Shown: positions 45,118 to 54,913 of the stretch, in pieces
How positions within the stretch are numbered: the stretch's first letter is position 1
Layout of the letters: the number at the start of each line of letters is the position of its first letter
Assembly (NCBI GenBank): GCA_002450095.1
Contig: DJYK01000012.1
Location: 1 to 64,000 of the forward strand
Source of the DNA: Mageeibacillus sp. UBA6980
GTDB lineage: Bacteria > Bacillota > Clostridia > Saccharofermentanales > Saccharofermentanaceae
DNA length: 64,000 nt
Reading direction: 5' to 3'
Notes under the pieces: model-generated
What the model saw: only the letters and a program-made list of their open reading frames with translations
What the model was told of the DNA's origin: nothing
Databases searched by the model: none
Program-made: the position numbers and the translations under genes

Positions 45118-45525
45118 ATGGAAGAGAAGAAAGTAATTAAATCTGTATCGGAAAACCCTCAGCCTTTGACTATCAAAAAGGATTGGGGAAGCTATACCGT
45201 ACTTCATGAAGAGAAGGATAATCTTACGATACTCGTAACCCTTACTGAGGGCAGCCGCATGAAGTATCACAGCCACGACGGAAGAAGAGAGCTTTGGATC
45301 GTAGCAAGCGGTACAGGTCGTGTCATCATGAATGAAGAGGAAAGATTCGTAAGAACGGGAGATGTCGTTCAGATCCCGAGACAGGTAAGACATACCGTTA
45401 TAGCAGGAAGTGAGCTTAAGCTCATCGAGGTTCAGATCGGTGATACGCGTGTTGAGGATAAGACAGTTTACAATCTTCAGCAGGATTACTATAGCGACGG
45501 CAGTACCGGTTATTCGGTAGTTTGA
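45118..45525 (+). CDS. Cupin protein, type II mannose-6-phosphate isomerase-like
   Basis: 135 residues. The sequence (KKDWGSYTVLHEEKDNLTILVTLTEGSRMKYHSHDGRRELWIVASGTGRVIMNEEERFVRTGDVVQIPRQVRHTVIAG) matches the isomerase half of AlgA/ManC-type enzymes, with the metal His residues in KYHSHDGR and RHTV. It may convert fructose-6-P to mannose-6-P for GDP-mannose, the precursor of GDP-fucose, which fits its place beside fcl. The pyrophosphorylase half is not attached. Confidence 0.8.
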   Translation: MEEKKVIKSVSENPQPLTIKKDWGSYTVLHEEKDNLTILVTLTEGSRMKYHSHDGRRELWIVASGTGRVIMNEEERFVRTGDVVQIPRQVRHTVIAGSELKLIEVQIGDTRVEDKTVYNLQQDYYSDGSTGYSVV

Positions 45526-45540
45526 TTGGAGAAGACCGTT

Positions 45541-46485
45541 ATGATGGAAAAACAGGCTAAGATATATGTTGCAGGCCATAGAGGCATGGTCGGAAGCGCC
45601 ATAGTAAGAGCACTTCAAAAGGAAGGTTACGACAATATCGTAACGAGAACTCATAAGGAATTGGACCTTACAAGACAGGATCAGGTAGAGAAGTTCTTTG
45701 AGGAAGAGAAACCCGAGTACGTGTTCCTTGCCGCTGCGAAGGTCGGAGGCATTATGGGTAATGCCACTGCCAAAGCGGACTTTATGTACGATAACATGAT
45801 CCTTGAGATGAATGTTATCCATGCGGCATGGAAGAACGGCTGTAAGAAGCTCGAGTTTCTGGGAAGCTCCTGTATATATCCGAAGTTTGCTCCTCAGCCT
45901 ATGAAAGAGGACTGCCTCCTTACGAGCAGTCTCGAGGAGACGAACGAAGCGTATGCGCTCGCGAAGATATCCGGCCTTAAGTACTGTGAGTATCTGAATA
46001 CACAGTACGGAACGGACTATATAAGCGTTATGCCGACTAATCTTTACGGTCCTAACGATAACTATCACCCGGAGCACTCTCATGTTCTGCCGGCTTTGAT
46101 AAGAAGATTTCATGAGGCCAAGGAAGCAGGCGTTAAGAGCGTAACCTGCTGGGGCGACGGATCTCCTCTTCGTGAGTTTATGTACGTCGATGATCTCGCG
46201 GATCTTTGTGTATTCCTGATGAACAACTACAGCGGCAACGAGACCGTTAATGCCGGAACGGGCAAGGAACTTACCATCAAGGAACTGACTGAACTGGTAG
46301 CGGGGATAGTAGGTTATGAAGGAGAGATATTATGGGATCCTTCGAAGCCAAACGGAACTCCGAGAAAGCTTCTTGATGTATCGAAGGCCGCTTCGCTCGG
46401 CTGGACGTATAAGACAGAGCTCGAAGACGGGATCAGACTTACATATAAGGATTTCCTGGAAAATCCGATGAGAGCCGAGAGGTAA
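45541..46485 (+). CDS. fcl: GDP-L-fucose synthase
   Basis: About 314 residues; NADPH-dependent 3,5-epimerase/4-reductase converting GDP-4-keto-6-deoxymannose to GDP-L-fucose. Diagnostic parts: AGHRGMVGSAIVRAL, AAAKVGGIMGNATAKADFMYDNM, LGSSCIYPKFAPQPMKED and Y-x3-K in EAYALAKISGLKY. The open frame reaches a TTG at 45526; ATG at 45541 or 45544 is more likely after GGAG at 45528-45531. GDP-mannose 4,6-dehydratase (gmd), which makes its substrate, is not in the window. Confidence 0.95.
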   Translation: MMEKQAKIYVAGHRGMVGSAIVRALQKEGYDNIVTRTHKELDLTRQDQVEKFFEEEKPEYVFLAAAKVGGIMGNATAKADFMYDNMILEMNVIHAAWKNGCKKLEFLGSSCIYPKFAPQPMKEDCLLTSSLEETNEAYALAKISGLKYCEYLNTQYGTDYISVMPTNLYGPNDNYHPEHSHVLPALIRRFHEAKEAGVKSVTCWGDGSPLREFMYVDDLADLCVFLMNNYSGNETVNAGTGKELTIKELTELVAGIVGYEGEILWDPSKPNGTPRKLLDVSKAASLGWTYKTELEDGIRLTYKDFLENPMRAER

Positions 46486-46497
46486 GGTCTTTAACTG

Positions 46498-47754
46498 ATG
46501 CCCTCAGGTAGAAAGAGCATACTCGTTACCGTTTCCTGGTATCCGACCAAAGAGAATCCCATAGCGGGATCGTTCTTTAAGGAACAGTGCGAACTGCTTT
46601 CAAGACAGTACGATATCACCGTAGTAAAGCTTAATCCGGCTAATACGCTGTGGTCCCGATACATACTTCAAAGACCTTCCGGCAAGGATATCTCTCTTCA
46701 TAAGACAGGGGAGAAGGACGGCCTTAAGGAATATGATTGTGTCGTATTCCGTCCCGTCGAGTATGCCGTAATGAATAATATCCACAGTCGTGTCACGATA
46801 AAGAAGAAGGGGCTTTCCGGGATCGGCTCCGTCGATACCGATGCGGATATCAGGTTTTGGAAGAAGCATATGGCAAGGCTTGCAGATATGCTCGGAGAAA
46901 GGTTCGATCTTGTTTACGGTCTGTCTGCCCAGGGCACGTCTGTTTACGCCATGATGCTTGCCGAATATCTTAATGTCCCTTATATCTTAAGCGAGCATTC
47001 GCCGTTTTTGATCCCGGGTTCGACACTGAATGCCACGTTCAAGGAATCCATGGAGAAAGCGTCATGTTTCCTAGCCATCAGTAATGACAAGATAAGGCAG
47101 ATCATGATGCAGAACGTTCATCTTAAAGATATCGAATATATGGGGAATATGGTCGATACCGATAAGTTCGAGTACAGACCGGTGAAACACGATATTCCTT
47201 CTTTTCTTATAGTAGCGGCCAATTCCTTTTACAAGAATTACGATCTGTTCATAAAGACAATGGACAGGTTAAACGAGATCGCGAATAAACCGTTCAAGGT
47301 AATAATAGCGGGGTATGCCGCCAATAAGGGCTACAGTCAGAATGTCGAAGAACTTATTACCAAGATCAATGCTTCTTCATTTGCCGATAAAGCGGAGCTC
47401 ATCCCTTCGGTATCCAGGGATGAGATAAAAGATCTATATAACCGGGCTGACGCTTTTGTTATGACATCCTTACAGGAGGGACAGCCGGTGGCTCCGCTCG
47501 AGGCTGCCTGCTGCGGTCTGCCGGTATTCTCCACAAGATGCGGCGGCGTTGAAGACTATGTTGACGACACGATCGGACGCATAGTCGGCATCCTTGATCA
47601 CGAAGCTCTCGCTGGATACCTGAATGATTATCTTGAAGGAAAGATCACTTTCGACGGGGAGCATATCCGTGATGTGATCGCCAAAAGATTCGGTCGAGAT
47701 GCGTTTATGTCGAAGTTTACGGATGTCGTTAACAGGGTGACGGCACATGAGTGA
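46498..47754 (+). CDS. Glycosyltransferase, GT4 family
   Basis: 418 residues, GT-B fold. N-terminal SWYPTKENPIAGSFFKEQCELLSRQYD is a typical GT4 acceptor-side start, and the C-terminal donor site keeps the E-x7-E-like segment in LQEGQPVAPLEAACCGLPVFSTRCGG. Adds one sugar in the cytoplasm; donor unknown. Overlaps the flippase gene by 8 nt. Confidence 0.9.
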   Translation: MPSGRKSILVTVSWYPTKENPIAGSFFKEQCELLSRQYDITVVKLNPANTLWSRYILQRPSGKDISLHKTGEKDGLKEYDCVVFRPVEYAVMNNIHSRVTIKKKGLSGIGSVDTDADIRFWKKHMARLADMLGERFDLVYGLSAQGTSVYAMMLAEYLNVPYILSEHSPFLIPGSTLNATFKESMEKASCFLAISNDKIRQIMMQNVHLKDIEYMGNMVDTDKFEYRPVKHDIPSFLIVAANSFYKNYDLFIKTMDRLNEIANKPFKVIIAGYAANKGYSQNVEELITKINASSFADKAELIPSVSRDEIKDLYNRADAFVMTSLQEGQPVAPLEAACCGLPVFSTRCGGVEDYVDDTIGRIVGILDHEALAGYLNDYLEGKITFDGEHIRDVIAKRFGRDAFMSKFTDVVNRVTAHE

Positions 47755-49282
47755 TAAGAAGACGATAGCAAAGACCGGTCTTATCGGTGTCATTAATCAG
47801 ATAATATTCGCATTCCTGGGCTTCGTCTCGAGAAAGCTCTTTATCGTATATATAGGTACAGATATCCTCGGCTTGAGCGGAACCTATACACAGGTCCTGT
47901 CGACTCTCGCCCTGGCTGACTTGGGCTTCGACATCGCGGTTACTTATGCTCTCTATAAGCCTCTGAATGACGGTGACGAGCAGAAGATAAACGCTATCAT
48001 GAGGGCATTGAAGAGTATATATAATATTGTCGGAACGGCATTTATCGTACTCTCCTTCGCGGCTCTTCCTTTTCTTAAGTTCTTCATCACGGACATGGAG
48101 TTTAAGCCTGTCTACTATGTCTATTTCCTGGTTCAGGCTCTCGCGAGCGCGTCCACGTATTTCTTCGCTTACAGAAGGACCTTGCTGGTAGCGGATAAGA
48201 AGGAGTATTTGACCAAGACCGTCGATACGGTCGCCATGTTCGTGTTCAGCATACTTAAGATCGTCGTTCTGGTCGTCTTTAAGAGCTATCTGATCTATGT
48301 ATTGTGTTCGGTAGTACAGGCCTTTGTGACAAATATCTATATCTATATGAAGTGTTACAAGGTCTATCCGTATCTCGACAGTAAGGCCAAGACGGATAAA
48401 GCGGTAGTAAGTGATCTTCTGTCCAAGATCAAGGATATATGCCTCGGTAAGATATCGGGCTATGTTTACGGCTGTACGGATATGCTTCTGATATCCAAGA
48501 TCATAAGCACGGTCGTAGCGGGTTATTACTATAATTATTTCAACGTCATATCCGTCATAAAGCAGCTGTCGGTTAATCTTCTGGGACCTCTCGCCCCGTT
48601 TATCGGCAGGAGTCTTGCCGAGGATAAGGATCCCGTGATCCAGGAAAAGTCCTTTCGCATGTATACCTATGTAAGATTTCTGGTGGCTGTCGTTCTTCTC
48701 GTGCCCACATTAAACCTCGTGGATCTGTTCGTGGAGATCTGGCTCGGACCGGAGTTCATCATGGACGGGATCATCGTGGTGCTCATCTGTGCCGATCTCT
48801 ATATCAGCCTTGTCCACAGTTCTCTTGTTGACTATATGAACGGGTCGGGTCTGTTTAATTACGAGAAGTGGATAAGCCTTGCAGGCGCTGTCGTCAATCT
48901 CGGTTCTTCGATCTTCCTGGCATATAAGATCGGCCTTCCCGGCGTTCTTACGGGTACAGTCATCGCACAGGTCCTCTACTGGACATGCCGAAGCGTGGTT
49001 GTTTATAACAAGTGCTTCAAGTCCCAAAAGCTCTTCGTGCTTTACTGGTTCAGAATGCTTTGTTATCTTGCGGTATTCACTGGATGCGTGTTCGCATCAA
49101 GATACGTCTGTACTCTTATTGTTACCGATTGGAAGGTACTGACTTTTATCCTGAGGGGGATCGCATGCGAAGTTATTTGCGCAGCCGTTGTATGTGTGGC
49201 TTTCATTCCTTCGCCGGAACATAAAACTGCGGTAAAATGGGCAGTAGATAAAGTTAAGAGCAGATTTGTCCATGAGAGATAA
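47747..49282 (+). CDS. Wzx-type polysaccharide flippase
   Basis: 511 residues with about twelve to fourteen TM segments, MOP-superfamily polysaccharide transporter. The N-terminal GLIGVINQIIFAFLGFVSRKLFIVYIG and LGLSGTYTQVLSTLALADLGFDIAVTYALYKPL are characteristic. It should flip the undecaprenyl-linked repeat unit to the outer face for Wzy. It is the only flippase in the window. Confidence 0.9.
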   Translation: MSDKKTIAKTGLIGVINQIIFAFLGFVSRKLFIVYIGTDILGLSGTYTQVLSTLALADLGFDIAVTYALYKPLNDGDEQKINAIMRALKSIYNIVGTAFIVLSFAALPFLKFFITDMEFKPVYYVYFLVQALASASTYFFAYRRTLLVADKKEYLTKTVDTVAMFVFSILKIVVLVVFKSYLIYVLCSVVQAFVTNIYIYMKCYKVYPYLDSKAKTDKAVVSDLLSKIKDICLGKISGYVYGCTDMLLISKIISTVVAGYYYNYFNVISVIKQLSVNLLGPLAPFIGRSLAEDKDPVIQEKSFRMYTYVRFLVAVVLLVPTLNLVDLFVEIWLGPEFIMDGIIVVLICADLYISLVHSSLVDYMNGSGLFNYEKWISLAGAVVNLGSSIFLAYKIGLPGVLTGTVIAQVLYWTCRSVVVYNKCFKSQKLFVLYWFRMLCYLAVFTGCVFASRYVCTLIVTDWKVLTFILRGIACEVICAAVVCVAFIPSPEHKTAVKWAVDKVKSRFVHER

Positions 49283-50657
49283 GAGCATTATAAAAAGATA
49301 TAAGTTCTCGCTGCCGATGGTCTTGTTGTCGGGGTTGCTCTTTGCCTTCCTTGCGTGGAAGATGGATGCTTCGGCAGGTCCCGACGAATCCATGCGTTAT
49401 CTCGTGGTCGACTGGATCATAAAGCACAATGCTCTTCCTACAGGCTATGAGGAGGAGATCATCAATCCCATGTGGGGATTCTCGTATGCTTTTACTCCGT
49501 ATCTGCCTTCGATGATAGGTGCGATATTTGCCGAGATCGCTTCCGTCTTTACCGACGACCCCCGGGTCCTGCTCTTTGCCTGCAGGCTCGTTAATGTATT
49601 TGCCGGGATGGGGACGGTATTTGTATCTTTCCGTGTGGGAGACAAGCTTCTTGATAACAGGAAGTCGGTGTATTTTATGGCTTCCATAGTGGCTTTTCTT
49701 CCTCAGTTCGTTTTTCTCTCGGGATACCTGAACAATGATGTAATGACTCTTCTTACGGGCTTTATGATCCTCGATGCGATACTGAACGGTGCCGGGGATA
49801 AGTGGAGCGTTAAGAGTATGATCTATCTTGCCTTCGGTGTAGGAATATGCGCGTTGACCTATTACTTCGGTTACGGCTGGATCATCTTCGCGATAGCGGG
49901 ATTTATCTACACTTCATTGAAGCAGGACATACGAGGTAAAGCGCTTTGGAGAAGATTCGGCATAGTCTTCCTGATGGTCTTTATTCTTGCAGGCTGGTAC
50001 TTTATCAGAAACGGGATCATCTATCACGGGGATTTTCTCGGATATCGCCAGCAGCTTATTTGCACGGAGCAGTATATGAGCAAGTACGGTCTGTATCCCG
50101 TATATAACCCCGGCAGGCTCAGTATGCATCTTCGCGATATGCTCCATAACGGAAGATGGACGGAGACTACATGGGAGAGCTTCATAGGAATGTTCGGAGG
50201 CATGATAATCTGTCTCGACGGTAAGTTCTATGATTTCTATATGCTGGCAGCCATCTCGTGCACCGTTATGTTTTTACTGTTCAGGCATAAGACCAAAGAT
50301 AAGATCAGTACGCCGTTTCTTATGAGCTTGCTGTTCGAGATCATTTTCCCGATAGTATTGTCGATCTACAATTCTTATACAAGGGATTATCAGCCTCAGG
50401 GAAGATATGTCATAGCTTTGCTTCCCGCTGCCGTCGTTATCTTTGCCGTCGGTATGGATGAGTTCTCAAAAGCCGTTAAGGCTAAGTATTCGGACAGCAG
50501 ACCCGCTCTGGCAAGATTCGGATATGATATACCGATGTGGTCCGCTGTTCTGCTGTTCCTTGTTTTTGCGGTAATATTCTATACGGTAATGCTTCCGACA
50601 CTTACGTTTACGGTGCTTCCGGGAGCGGATAAGGTCAGCTTCTATTACGTAAGATAA
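49272..50657 (+). CDS. Polytopic GT-C-like membrane glycosyltransferase
   Basis: 461 residues with about ten to twelve TM segments. The first extracytoplasmic loop carries an acidic pair in GPDESMRYLVVDWI, the usual place of the catalytic Asp/Glu in GT-C enzymes that use lipid-linked sugars outside the membrane, and LFACRLVNVFAGMGTVFVSFRVGDKLL resembles GT39/DUF2142 proteins. It overlaps the flippase gene by 11 nt and ends 3 nt from a convergent gene of the same general class. Role: probable transfer of a single sugar onto the glycan or a surface protein (inference). Confidence 0.7.
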   Translation: MRDKSIIKRYKFSLPMVLLSGLLFAFLAWKMDASAGPDESMRYLVVDWIIKHNALPTGYEEEIINPMWGFSYAFTPYLPSMIGAIFAEIASVFTDDPRVLLFACRLVNVFAGMGTVFVSFRVGDKLLDNRKSVYFMASIVAFLPQFVFLSGYLNNDVMTLLTGFMILDAILNGAGDKWSVKSMIYLAFGVGICALTYYFGYGWIIFAIAGFIYTSLKQDIRGKALWRRFGIVFLMVFILAGWYFIRNGIIYHGDFLGYRQQLICTEQYMSKYGLYPVYNPGRLSMHLRDMLHNGRWTETTWESFIGMFGGMIICLDGKFYDFYMLAAISCTVMFLLFRHKTKDKISTPFLMSLLFEIIFPIVLSIYNSYTRDYQPQGRYVIALLPAAVVIFAVGMDEFSKAVKAKYSDSRPALARFGYDIPMWSAVLLFLVFAVIFYTVMLPTLTFTVLPGADKVSFYYVR

Positions 50658-50660
50658 AGT

Positions 50661-52853
50661 TCAGATCGCCTGAAATACCGTCAGGAACATATATCCGAAG
50701 AACAGGAAACTTAAGTATTCCGCACCCCATATGATCTTTAGGCCGAATGAAGGATCCGCTTTGATATGTCTTGTCCTTAAAGCCGTGACGATCAATGGCA
50801 CAAGAGGCAGGAAGTATCTGCCCTGTACGTTGTCTATGGTCTCGCTTCCCACATTTGTGAACTTGGATGCCATCGGTAAGGTTATGAGCACAAATGTAAC
50901 GATCATTAGAAATGCTCCCCAGACTCTTAATGCCGTTCCCGTCTTCTTTTCCTCTCCTTCTGTTCTGATCATTGAAAGCAGAAGCAAAAGATAATAAACG
51001 GAGACGATGGTCTCGGGAATGTAGAACTGATACCATCCGGGATAGGCAACCAATGAGTGAATGTAGAAGTCTGAGATCTTGATAACGGACATTTGGAGCA
51101 TCTCGAAGTATTTGACGGCTATCACGAAGAACGACTGATCGGCGGAAGCGAACGAAGGGGTGAAGTAATTGAAGATCCCCCTGGTGTTCTGAAGCCAGAT
51201 CATGGCGATGAAGCCCGCGACCGCAATTGCTCCGATGATCCCGGCTTTGATCTTACGGGCATTTTTGAGGTTGAATCTGTCTGAAGGAACCGCGATCAGG
51301 ATAAGGATGAGAGGGGCATATACGAATTTGCTCAAAGCCAGAGCAACAGACAGACAGGCGAGGATGATAAACTGCTTTAAGGTAACTTTTGTATCCTGTC
51401 TGAATACTGAAACGGTAAACGCGGTAAACAGGAATACTATGCCGAGAATGAAACTGTCGTATGAATAAGTGACCGTCTGCTGGAGCATCATGGGGAAGAG
51501 GCTGAATATCAGAAGCGACTCCTTGCCGACAGGGATGATCTTAATTGACAGGTACACCAGGAATATGAAGAAAGCCGCATTGAATAACCTTCCCATATAA
51601 AACGTCGGGATGGCTCCGAGATGAAGAAGTCTTGCTATCGCGACACCGAGTCCGGAAACGATATATCCCAAAGGAACGTTGTTGCTGTTAAATGAAGCGC
51701 TGTCCAATACATCGCTTATCTTATATGTGTAAAGTGAATTGTCGGAAGAGAAAAAGGAAGACTCTTTAATGACGTTCCTGTATGAGCCTTCGGTTATGTA
51801 GATCGGAACATTTATCATTCCCGAGAGAAGATCCCTGTCTTCGGGTCTCATATATACCAGATGATCGCCGGACTCATCGACAGGATCGGAGAAACCTTTG
51901 AACGAATATATGTTGGCATACTTATAGGCAAATGCATAGTGGAACTGCTCGTCGTTTCCGGCCCCCGGGGTTATCATTCCTATGGTGAAGATTGAAAACA
52001 CTGAAAGCAGGATTACGGCAAGCTTCTCGACAGGACACTTCTTAATGTACACGAGTCGGTACAAGAATACTGAGCCCGCGATCCAGAGAAGGCAGAATAA
52101 GACGAATGCCACAGCCAAAAACGAGACAGGGAAGAACGCCGGCGAGGTGTGCCTTAAAAACCTGTGACAGCCGAAGACTGCGATAAGCAAGGGAAAGGCC
52201 AGGAGCCAGAGCTTTGAGACCGGGAAAAAGAAGGTCGTCGCTTTGAAAGACAAGGGGATGATGATCACAAGAAGGAGCGTGATGAGTACTGTCTTCAGGT
52301 TGATAAATGAGCTTGCGGGAAGCTTGTATTCAAGCTGAAAACAAAGTGAACAGTTAAGGGCTCCCTCATCTGAAGATAATCCGGAAGACCCGCCGTAAAC
52401 TGTAGTATAGATCGTCGGCGCTCCTCCTTCCGGCGAATCCGAAGCAACGCTCAGAAGGTATCGCTGTCCGGATGAATGAACGATCGGATCGTCCAGGACA
52501 AGGTCGAGATATGAATTGTCGGGAAATGCGGCAGCCGGTATGTTCCAGGTCTGTATCGCGTTGCCTGACATGTCATTTAGCGTAAAAAAGGCCGTTCCTG
52601 AATTAGATCTTGCAAATGAAGCCGTGAAGAGTCGTATCTTCGACAGTCCGTCATGCGTGCAAAGAAATTCCTGGGTATATCTGTCTCCCGCGACGATCTG
52701 CGGAAGAAAGTTATCGGCGGGAAGGGACTCGGATTGAAAGGACATATTGTCATGGAAAAAGAATGCCAAGGCGCTTAATAAGACCACGAGGCTTAGAAGA
52801 AAGACGGTAAGATTGTCCTTGTTAAACACAGGGTTTTCTTTACGATTATCCAT
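50661..52853 (-). CDS. DUF2142-like polytopic membrane protein
   Basis: 730 residues, the only convincing minus-strand gene of the window. TM1 at about 15-35, then a 150-residue extracytoplasmic beta-rich domain, then about eleven TM segments. The loop PGAGNDEQFHYAFAYKYANIY has the DE-x-x-HY pattern typical of DUF2142, a GT-C-like family often next to rhamnan or teichoic-acid genes. It may glycosylate lipid-linked polymers outside the cell. It faces the 49272 gene tail to tail with 3 nt between stops, and stands divergent from rmlA. Confidence 0.8.
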   Translation of the reverse strand: MDNRKENPVFNKDNLTVFLLSLVVLLSALAFFFHDNMSFQSESLPADNFLPQIVAGDRYTQEFLCTHDGLSKIRLFTASFARSNSGTAFFTLNDMSGNAIQTWNIPAAAFPDNSYLDLVLDDPIVHSSGQRYLLSVASDSPEGGAPTIYTTVYGGSSGLSSDEGALNCSLCFQLEYKLPASSFINLKTVLITLLLVIIIPLSFKATTFFFPVSKLWLLAFPLLIAVFGCHRFLRHTSPAFFPVSFLAVAFVLFCLLWIAGSVFLYRLVYIKKCPVEKLAVILLSVFSIFTIGMITPGAGNDEQFHYAFAYKYANIYSFKGFSDPVDESGDHLVYMRPEDRDLLSGMINVPIYITEGSYRNVIKESSFFSSDNSLYTYKISDVLDSASFNSNNVPLGYIVSGLGVAIARLLHLGAIPTFYMGRLFNAAFFIFLVYLSIKIIPVGKESLLIFSLFPMMLQQTVTYSYDSFILGIVFLFTAFTVSVFRQDTKVTLKQFIILACLSVALALSKFVYAPLILILIAVPSDRFNLKNARKIKAGIIGAIAVAGFIAMIWLQNTRGIFNYFTPSFASADQSFFVIAVKYFEMLQMSVIKISDFYIHSLVAYPGWYQFYIPETIVSVYYLLLLLSMIRTEGEEKKTGTALRVWGAFLMIVTFVLITLPMASKFTNVGSETIDNVQGRYFLPLVPLIVTALRTRHIKADPSFGLKIIWGAEYLSFLFFGYMFLTVFQAI

Positions 52854-52885
52854 ATGCGAAGATGATAATATTTTAACGTACTATT

Positions 52886-52914
52886 TTCAATAATAATGCC
52901 TTATATAGTATAAT
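52886..52914 (+). promoter_or_regulatory. Candidate promoter for the rml operon
   Basis: A perfect TATAAT at 52909-52914 with a weak -35 (TTCAAT at 52886-52891) 17 bp upstream, in a very AT-rich divergent spacer (52854-52959). The same spacer must hold the start of the minus-strand gene; no clear minus-strand promoter was picked out. Confidence 0.55.
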
Positions 52915-52959
52915 AGTGTAGTTTACATACTTAATCATCAAAGTTGAGGAGGCAATCTA

Positions 52960-53850
52960 ATGAAAGGTATTGTGCTTGCCGGCGGTTCGGGAACAAGATT
53001 ATATCCGCTTACGAGAGTAACGAGTAAGCAATTGCTCCCTGTTTACGATAAGCCTATGATCTATTATCCTCTATCCGTTCTTATGGGTGCGGGGATACGG
53101 GAGATCCTTATTATTTCAACTCCGACGGATACTCCGAGATTCGAATCTCTTCTGGGAGACGGATCGCAGTTCGGTATCAGTCTTCAGTACAAGGTTCAGC
53201 CTTCTCCGGACGGACTTGCACAGGCATTTATCCTCGGCGAGGAATTCATAGGTGATGATACCGTCGCGATGGTCCTCGGCGATAATATCTTCACGGGTCA
53301 CGGACTCGGGATCAAGCTTATGCAGGCCGTTAAGAACGCAGAGGAGGGCAGAGGTGCTACCGTCTTCGGTTATTATGTCGAAGATCCCGAGAGATTCGGT
53401 ATCGTCGAATTCGATAAGGACTGGCGTGCGGTATCCATAGAAGAGAAGCCTTCCGTTCCGAAGAGCAATTACTGCGTTACGGGTCTGTATTTTTATGATA
53501 ACAAGGTTGTCGAATATGCTAAGAACCTGAAGCCTTCCGCCAGAGGAGAACTCGAGATCACCGATCTTAACAGGATATATCTGGATCAGGGTTGCCTTAA
53601 TGTAGAGATCCTGGGTCAGGGCTTTACCTGGCTTGATACCGGAACTCACGAGAGCCTCTTTGATGCGGGTAACTTTATAAAGACCGTTGAACAGCATCAG
53701 CACAGGAAGATAGGCTGTCTCGAGGATATAGCATACAGGAACGGCTGGATCGGAATGGAGCAGGTCGAGAAGACGATCGAATCCATGGGGAAGAGTCAGT
53801 ACGGACAGTATCTTAAAGACGTTCTCGAAGGCAAATACATCAATAAATAA
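52960..53850 (+). CDS. rmlA: Glucose-1-phosphate thymidylyltransferase
   Basis: 296 residues, normal; makes dTDP-glucose. The start [37 protein letters not shown] and the motifs [32 protein letters not shown] and [12 protein letters not shown] are diagnostic. First gene of an rml operon in the order A-B-D-C behind its own promoter. The product also feeds the FdtA/FdtB branch. Confidence 0.97.
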   Translation: MKGIVLAGGSGTRLYPLTRVTSKQLLPVYDKPMIYYPLSVLMGAGIREILIISTPTDTPRFESLLGDGSQFGISLQYKVQPSPDGLAQAFILGEEFIGDDTVAMVLGDNIFTGHGLGIKLMQAVKNAEEGRGATVFGYYVEDPERFGIVEFDKDWRAVSIEEKPSVPKSNYCVTGLYFYDNKVVEYAKNLKPSARGELEITDLNRIYLDQGCLNVEILGQGFTWLDTGTHESLFDAGNFIKTVEQHQHRKIGCLEDIAYRNGWIGMEQVEKTIESMGKSQYGQYLKDVLEGKYINK

Positions 53851-53890
53851 TAAGATATAATCTGAAACACAAAACACAGAGGAGAAGAAT

Positions 53891-54910
53891 ATGAATATCA
53901 TCGTCACGGGCGGAGCCGGTTTTATCGGAAGCAATTTTGTCTATCACATGCTTAACAAGTATCCTGACTACAGGATCATCTGTCTTGATAAGCTTACATA
54001 TGCAGGTAATCTTTCCACGCTTGAACCTGTAATGAGCAATCCCAACTTCAGATTCGTAAAGGCGGACATCTGCGATAAGGCGGCCGTTGATAAGCTATTC
54101 GAAGAGGAGAAGCCCGATATCGTGGTAAACTTCGCTGCGGAGTCTCACGTTGACCGTTCCATAGAGAACCCCCAGATCTTCCTGGAGACCAATATCATCG
54201 GAACTTCCGTTCTCATGGATGCCTGCCGTAAGTACGGTATCAAGAGATATCATCAGGTATCGACGGATGAGGTCTATGGCGACCTTCCTCTTGACCGTCC
54301 TGACCTGTTCTTTACCGAGAACACTCCCATTCATACGAGTTCTCCGTATTCTTCTTCAAAGGCCGGAGCGGATCTTCTCGTTCTCGCTTACCACAGAACA
54401 TACGGACTTCCCGTTACTATCTCCAGGTGTTCCAATAACTACGGTCCCTATCACTTCCCCGAGAAGCTGATCCCTCTTATGATAATCAGAGCATTGCATG
54501 ACGAGTCGCTTCCCGTTTACGGTGACGGCTTAAATGTAAGGGACTGGCTCTATGTTGAGGATCACTGCAAGGCCATCGATCTTATCATCCATAACGGCAA
54601 GGTCGGTGAGGTCTATAATGTTGGCGGTCACAATGAGATGGCCAATATCGATATCGTTAAGCTCATCCTTAAGGAACTCGGAAAGAGTGAGGATCTCATC
54701 ACTTATGTAACGGACCGTGCAGGTCACGACAGAAGATATGCCATCGATCCCACGAAGATTCATAATGACTTGGGCTGGCTCCCTGAGACTAAGTTTGCCG
54801 ACGGTATCGTAAAGACGATAAAGTGGTATCTTGAGAATGAGTCATGGTGGCAGCCGATCATCAGCGGCGAGTACATGGACTACTATCAGAAGATGTATGG
54901 AGATAAGTGA
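53891..54910 (+). CDS. rmlB: dTDP-glucose 4,6-dehydratase
   Basis: 339 residues, normal. NAD-binding GGAGFIGSNFVYHML, FAAESHVDRSI, the STDEVYGDL site and catalytic Y-x3-K in PYSSSKAGAD are present. Makes dTDP-4-keto-6-deoxyglucose, the branch point between L-rhamnose (RmlC, RmlD) and the 3-amino sugar (FdtA, FdtB). GAGGAG precedes the ATG. Confidence 0.97.
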   Translation: MNIIVTGGAGFIGSNFVYHMLNKYPDYRIICLDKLTYAGNLSTLEPVMSNPNFRFVKADICDKAAVDKLFEEEKPDIVVNFAAESHVDRSIENPQIFLETNIIGTSVLMDACRKYGIKRYHQVSTDEVYGDLPLDRPDLFFTENTPIHTSSPYSSSKAGADLLVLAYHRTYGLPVTISRCSNNYGPYHFPEKLIPLMIIRALHDESLPVYGDGLNVRDWLYVEDHCKAIDLIIHNGKVGEVYNVGGHNEMANIDIVKLILKELGKSEDLITYVTDRAGHDRRYAIDPTKIHNDLGWLPETKFADGIVKTIKWYLENESWWQPIISGEYMDYYQKMYGDK

Positions 54911-54913
54911 TAT

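Noticed and set aside
44896..46113. 405-codon minus-strand frame opposite the cupin and fcl genes
   Set aside because: The plus strand has clear family matches throughout; the antisense product has no recognisable features.
53856..53861. TATAAT between rmlA and rmlB as an internal promoter
   Set aside because: No -35 at 16-18 bp; the genes are likely one operon from the promoter before rmlA.
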